From Bog-950 sp044228435 (GTDB taxonomy: Bacteria; Bacteroidota; Bacteroidia; Chitinophagales; LD1): a stretch of 64,000 nucleotides of DNA. Of the stretch, positions 60,391 to 64,000 are shown piece by piece. The number at the start of each line of letters is the position of its first letter. Position 1 is the stretch's first letter. The notes beneath the pieces are model-generated. The model worked only from the letters and a program-made list of their open reading frames with translations. It made no database searches and was not told the DNA's origin. A program made the position numbers and the translations under genes. The stretch lies in assembly GCA_044228435.1 (NCBI GenBank), contig JBGAUW010000001.1:186001-250000 (forward strand), written 5' to 3'.

Positions 60391-60466
60391 CTAAAAGTTT
60401 GGAAAGAAGCGGTTTAAACTTGTTTACAAATTTAAACCGCTTCTTATAGACGCTAAAAGTTTTGGA
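60391..60466. repeat. Perfect hairpin framed by direct repeats in the FG-GAP leader
   Basis: AAGAAGCGGTTTAAA (60404-60418) and TTTAAACCGCTTCTT (60431-60445) pair over 15 bp. The direct repeats CTAAAAGTTTGGA (60391-60403) and CTAAAAGTTTTGGA (60453-60466) flank it. It lies between divergent genes, so it is not a terminator of either. Confidence 0.65.
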
Positions 60467-60532
60467 CCGGTTGCGGTATTGTAAAAACAAGCAATTACCG
60501 GAATAGTTTCAACCAAATTTTCTACCAGGGGT

Positions 60533-60562
60533 TTGAATCTGCGGGCAACTATAATATGTTTG
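60533..60562 (+). promoter_or_regulatory. Bacteroidota-type promoter of the second TetR gene
   Basis: TTG (60533-60535), 19 bases, TATGTTTG (60555-60562); the ATG is 13 bases after the -7 box. Confidence 0.65.
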
Positions 60563-60575
60563 CCTTGCACAACCC

Positions 60576-61163
60576 ATGAAACACGACAGCAAAAAGAAAG
60601 AGATTTTAAAGGCCGCTGCTAAGGTAATACGCACCAAAGGCTACCACGCTACCCGCATACAGGATATTGCCGATGCGCTGAAGATGCAAAAAGGCAGCCT
60701 TTATTACTACATAGATACTAAAGAGGATTTATTAAAGGGCCTGGTAGAAGATATTTTAGACCAGGGCGTTGAACTGCTTGGCAACATACAGGATACAGCA
60801 CACAAACCTTCCGAAAAAATAAGGCTGTGCATAGAAAGCCACCTGCGGCTTTTTCATGCCAACCTGGATGCCTTTGGCATTTTTATAACCGAGGATATGA
60901 GCCTGATAAGCAAAACCAGCGAGAAGGATGTATTTGCCCTTTTAAAAAACTACGAGGCAGGCTGGCTGCAAATTTTTAACGAAGGGGTTAAAAACGGCGA
61001 GTTTCGTGCGGATGCCGACTACAAAATAATTGTAAAAGGCATTTTAGGCATGCTTAACTGGACCTATAAGTGGTACCACGTTAAAGCAGGCAACTCCATT
61101 GAAGAAGTTTCGGCCACCTTTGCCGACCTGATATTAAACGGCGTAAAAACTAAAGGCAATTAA
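60576..61163 (+). CDS. TetR/AcrR family transcriptional regulator (second)
   Basis: 195 residues. The helix-turn-helix is clear: KKKEILKAAAKVIRTKGYHATRIQDIADALKMQKGSLYYYIDTKEDLLKGLV (residues about 6-58). The remaining residues are the helical ligand domain (EKIRLCIESHLRLFHANLDAFGIFITEDM..). GSLYYYIDTKEDLL is typical of regulators of fatty-acid or acyl-CoA genes, but no such genes adjoin except the thiolase 2.6 kb away. Its target cannot be named. It has its own promoter and terminator. No palindrome like the first TetR's operator was found here. Confidence 0.88.
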   Translation: MKHDSKKKEILKAAAKVIRTKGYHATRIQDIADALKMQKGSLYYYIDTKEDLLKGLVEDILDQGVELLGNIQDTAHKPSEKIRLCIESHLRLFHANLDAFGIFITEDMSLISKTSEKDVFALLKNYEAGWLQIFNEGVKNGEFRADADYKIIVKGILGMLNWTYKWYHVKAGNSIEEVSATFADLILNGVKTKGN

Positions 61164-61184
61164 AAATTAGTGCTTTTACAAAAA

Positions 61185-61214
61185 GAAAGAGGCCTGCAAA
61201 TGCAGGCCTCTTTC
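61185..61214. terminator. Bidirectional terminator between the TetR and secreted-protein genes
   Basis: GAAAGAGGCCTGC-AAAT-GCAGGCCTCTTTC, a perfect 13-bp stem serving convergent genes at 61163 and 61233. Confidence 0.85.
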
Positions 61215-61232
61215 CTTTATATCGTAACTGGA

Positions 61233-61838
61233 TTAATAGTTAGCCTCTTTTCTCCAGGCCTTAAACTCCTTCTTCTCAATCTGGCTAAAAATATCCTTAA
61301 TGCCGGTACCGCCTAAACCCTTAGGGTCTTTACCGCTTAATTTGCCGGTCATTTTTTTAACCCATAGCACCTTGCGGGTAGCTATATCAAAAAAGGTAAC
61401 GAAAACCACTTCCTGTGCAGCCGTTTTATCAACGCTTTGCACTATAAACACAAGGCCTAAACCATCTTTTTTAGTTCCGGTTGGCATTTCTTTCACACGT
61501 GCCGCAACTGTTTCTTCAGTCAATTCTTTTTCGGCCGGTTTGTTCAAAGTTTCGGTTTCGCGGGCCAGGTTTTGTTTGGTTATAGCCATGTTATCTTTAT
61601 AAACAGCCTTCTTTTCAAACATTTTAGCCATATCCATTTCAATGGTTACATCGTTCCAGGCCTTAAAATACTCATCGCGGATTTTGTGCGGAGAGTCTTC
61701 TAATCCAATCACTTTGGCCAAAGTAAAATCGGCGCCAAACCAGGTCATATTAGGGTGGCTCCATATTTTTCCAACTTCCTGGGCATTAGCGCCAAGGGCA
61801 AAAACAACAGCGAGTGCAAGCAGTAAATTCTTTTTCAT
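61233..61838 (-). CDS. Hypothetical secreted protein
   Basis: 201 residues from the ATG at 61838 (MKKNLLLALAVVFALGANAQ, a clear signal peptide). The frame is open to 61913, but that part is not protein-like. The mature part (EVGKIWSHPNMTWFGADFTLAKVIGLEDSPHKIRDEYFKAWNDVTIEMDMAKMFEKKAVYKDNMAITKQN, then VFVTFFDIATRKVLWVKKMTGKLSGKDPKGLGGTGIKDIFSQIEKKEFKAWRKE) resembles small exported proteins common in Bacteroidota with no assigned role. It is acidic and lysine-rich and has no catalytic motif. Confidence 0.7.
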   Translation of the reverse strand: MKKNLLLALAVVFALGANAQEVGKIWSHPNMTWFGADFTLAKVIGLEDSPHKIRDEYFKAWNDVTIEMDMAKMFEKKAVYKDNMAITKQNLARETETLNKPAEKELTEETVAARVKEMPTGTKKDGLGLVFIVQSVDKTAAQEVVFVTFFDIATRKVLWVKKMTGKLSGKDPKGLGGTGIKDIFSQIEKKEFKAWRKEANY

Positions 61839-62022
61839 TTTAGTTTTTTGGTTTTGTTGAACAAAATAAAAATAGAAAATTGTGCCAAATGCAAAAGCCG
61901 TATTAATACCCAAAGAGTTTTAAACCTTTTTAGTGGTATAAATGTGCCGAAATAAAGTTTGTTGTTTAAAAAAAATCGGTTTGGTTTGCTAATGCTTATA
62001 AAAATTAAAAAAATCAACAGAT

Positions 62023-63351
62023 ATGGCAGAAAAAATCACCATTAGCCGTGGTAAACTAAAAGTACCCGATGAACCTATTATTCCATTTATAGAAGGCGAC
62101 GGAACAGGAGCCGATATATGGCGTGCCTCGGTACGTGTGTTAGATGCTGCTGTGGCTTCGGCTTACAAAGGCAAAAAGAAGATTGAATGGAAAGAAGTAT
62201 TAGCCGGCCAAAAGAGCTTTGACAAAACAGGCAGCTGGTTACCCGATGAAACCTTAGACGCCTTCCGCGAATACCTGGTAGGTATTAAAGGGCCGCTTAC
62301 TACCCCTGTAGGTGGTGGTATACGTTCGTTAAACGTGGCATTGCGCCAAATACTTGATTTATACGTTTGCTTACGCCCTGTGCGTTACTATGCAGGCACC
62401 CCATCGCCGGTTAAGCACCCCGAGAAGGTTTCGATGGTAATTTTCCGCGAAAATACCGAAGATATTTATGCCGGTATTGAGTTTGCAGGTGGCAGCGAAG
62501 GCGCTAACGAAGTGTTAAAGTTTTTGAAGAGAAAATTTGAAAAAGACTTCGAAAAAATCCGTTTTAGCGATAAAAAGAAAGGTAAAGAATACCTGAAAGC
62601 AGCCCGTATTAAAGATGGCGATGCTGAAACAATGGTGGGTATTGGTATTAAACCGGTAAGTAAAATTGGTTCGCAGCGTTTAATCCGTTCGGCTATACAA
62701 TATGCCGTAGACCAAAAACAAAAATCGGTTACCCTGGTGCACAAAGGCAACATTATGAAGTTTACCGAAGGCGCGTTCCGCGATTGGGGTTATGCCCTGG
62801 CCGAAACTGAGTTTGCCAACGAAACTTACACCTGGAACACCTGGGAGAAGACCAAAAAAGAAAAAGGCGAAGCCGCAGCTAACGAAGAAATGAAAGCCGC
62901 ATCGGCCGCCGGAAAAGTTATTGTAAAGGATTCGATTGCCGATATTACCCTGCAGCAGGTATTAACCCGCCCCGAGGATTTTGATGTAATTGCAACCCTT
63001 AACCTTAACGGCGATTACCTGAGCGATGCCCTTGCCGCACAGGTAGGTGGTATTGGTATAGCCCCGGGCGCTAACATTAACTATGTTACAGGCCACGCTA
63101 TATTTGAGGCTACCCACGGGACTGCTCCTAAATATGCCGATTTGGATAAAGTAAACCCGGGCTCTGTAATACTTTCGGGAGCTATGATGTTTGAATACAT
63201 GGGCTGGGATAAAGCAGCACAGCTAATTCACAAAGGCCTTGAAAGTGCCATTGCAAACAAGCGCGTTACTTACGATTTTGCACGCCAAATGGAAGGCGCC
63301 ACCGAAATTAAGTGCAGCGAGTTTGCCGATGAAATAATCAAAAATTTCTAA
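62023..63351 (+). CDS. icd: NADP-dependent isocitrate dehydrogenase
   Basis: 442 residues, of the E. coli type. PFIEGDGTGADIW starts the core; GGGIRSLNVALRQILDLYVCLRPVRYYAGTPSPVKHPEKVSMVIFRENTEDIYAGIEF is diagnostic, including the Ser in GGGIRS that is the phosphorylation site in E. coli, though no AceK gene is in view. GHAIFEATHGTAPKYADLDKVNPGSVILSGAMMF carries the Lys-Tyr pair that selects NADP. It converts isocitrate to 2-oxoglutarate and CO2 in the TCA cycle and supplies NADPH. It is a stand-alone gene ending in a good terminator. Confidence 0.96.
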   Translation: MAEKITISRGKLKVPDEPIIPFIEGDGTGADIWRASVRVLDAAVASAYKGKKKIEWKEVLAGQKSFDKTGSWLPDETLDAFREYLVGIKGPLTTPVGGGIRSLNVALRQILDLYVCLRPVRYYAGTPSPVKHPEKVSMVIFRENTEDIYAGIEFAGGSEGANEVLKFLKRKFEKDFEKIRFSDKKKGKEYLKAARIKDGDAETMVGIGIKPVSKIGSQRLIRSAIQYAVDQKQKSVTLVHKGNIMKFTEGAFRDWGYALAETEFANETYTWNTWEKTKKEKGEAAANEEMKAASAAGKVIVKDSIADITLQQVLTRPEDFDVIATLNLNGDYLSDALAAQVGGIGIAPGANINYVTGHAIFEATHGTAPKYADLDKVNPGSVILSGAMMFEYMGWDKAAQLIHKGLESAIANKRVTYDFARQMEGATEIKCSEFADEIIKNF

Positions 63352-63370
63352 GCTAATAGCGCCATATTTT

Positions 63371-63411
63371 AACAAGCCCCGCAGGTAAACTACTTGACGG
63401 GGCTTTGTTTT
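63371..63411 (+). terminator. Terminator of the isocitrate dehydrogenase gene
   Basis: AACAAGCCCCG pairs with CGGGGCTTTGTT (one bulge) with a 16-base loop, followed by T-rich DNA, 20 bases after the stop. Confidence 0.8.
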
Positions 63412-63476
63412 TATAGTAAATTGCTGTAAAGCTTAATTATTTACCTCTTATATTCGCAAAAACAAACCCGGATAGG

Positions 63477-64000
63477 ATGAATACATTTAGACTATTGCCT
63501 TTATTTTTTTCGCTGGCCCTGTTGGTTTCATCGTGCCGTAAAGATGTGAGCGACAGCCTGCAAAGTGCTGAGGATAATGCCGCGTTTGAAAGCGAGTATG
63601 CGCAAATGTATGATGTGGTTACCAACTTTTTAGCTACCGATAGCCGCACCGGAAAAACCGAAGACCAAATTTTGCCATCGGGAGCCCGCGTTTGGTTTAA
63701 CGACACTACCTTTACCGACGGAGATGGTATAGACCTGGTATTGGATTATGGCCCTCTGGAGAACGGCAGTAGTACCAAAGGCGTGCCTTGCAAAGACGGA
63801 CGTTACCGTGCAGGCCGCATACATGTAAGCGCCGACCGCCCATGGAGTCAATCGCCGGTTACCAATGTTTTAATAGCAGCATCGGACGAATATTATATAG
63901 GCAACGGAGCTAAAATGTTTAAGCTGACAGGTAATAAAACTATTACCCGCACCGGCACAACCGAATATACAGTAGAAATTACCAATGCTACCCTTCAGCG
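63477..64000 (+). CDS. 5' part of a lipoprotein gene, cut by the window edge
   Basis: The ATG at 63477 opens MNTFRLLPLFFSLALLVSSCRKD, a signal with lipobox VSSC (Cys20). The frame is open to the window end (174 codons). The mature part (SDSLQSAEDNAAFESEYAQMYDVVTNFLATDSRTGKTEDQILPSGARVWFNDTTFTDGDGIDLVLDYGPLENGSS) recalls lipoproteins of Bacteroidota with repeated short beta segments. No enzyme motif is visible, and the C-terminus is missing. Confidence 0.75.
   Translation, partial: MNTFRLLPLFFSLALLVSSCRKDVSDSLQSAEDNAAFESEYAQMYDVVTNFLATDSRTGKTEDQILPSGARVWFNDTTFTDGDGIDLVLDYGPLENGSSTKGVPCKDGRYRAGRIHVSADRPWSQSPVTNVLIAASDEYYIGNGAKMFKLTGNKTITRTGTTEYTVEITNATLQ

Overview
The window reads as chromosome of a free-living Bacteroidota bacterium, probably Chitinophagales/Sphingobacteriia-like; finer placement is not possible from sequence alone. 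The support is a fused LpxC-FabZ gene, a short NuoG, four large secreted proteins ending in type IX secretion (T9SS) sorting domains, SusC-free but lipoprotein-rich coding, little Shine-Dalgarno signal, and promoters that fit the Bacteroidota consensus TTG-N19-TAnnTTTG at several places (20664, 47233, 56734, 60533).

Layout. 1-2.1 kb: end of a complex I operon (short NuoG), a thioredoxin-like protein and tRNA-Arg(ACG). 2.5-20.4 kb: two huge T9SS-exported surface proteins, a 4559-residue beta-repeat adhesin-like protein holding a 954-residue tandem duplication, and an M43-type metalloprotease with PKD domains; both end in near-identical terminators. 20.7-27.2 kb: a TetR-controlled RND efflux operon (TolC, adaptor, pump) with two matching palindromic operators. 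27.3-30.3 kb: a two-gene operon of a cytoplasmic subtilisin-like protease and a ComEC-type MBL-fold hydrolase, the best candidate here for an undescribed system. 30.5-37.6 kb: secreted phosphatase, XRE regulator, methyltransferase, HD phosphohydrolase, a toxin-antitoxin pair whose antitoxin is internally duplicated, and a secreted alpha/beta hydrolase. 38.0-41.5 kb: lipid A genes lpxD, lpxC/fabZ, lpxA. 41.7-47.8 kb: radical SAM protein, orphan AT-rich gene, rlmH, small lipoproteins and a YdcF-like protein. 47.8-64 kb: lpd, a sphingomyelinase-D-like/PLAT protein, PhoD-type phosphatase, DnaJ-like chaperone, GlcG-like and chalcone-isomerase-like proteins, hydrolase, thiolase, an FG-GAP T9SS protein, a second TetR regulator, isocitrate dehydrogenase and a truncated lipoprotein gene.

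The intergenic DNA is unusually rich in small inverted repeats. They include REP-like hairpin units (37636, 37783, 39101), MITE-like elements (41538, 45164, 46394), paired palindromes with a TCATC(C/G)GATGA core (45332, 58044), a 63-bp direct duplication around a 261-bp insert, and simple word-like direct repeats next to gene ends. No CRISPR array, rRNA, prophage or transposase gene is visible. Functional links are clear for the efflux operon, the lipid A cluster and the protease/MBL pair; the remaining genes are mostly housekeeping or single secreted proteins.
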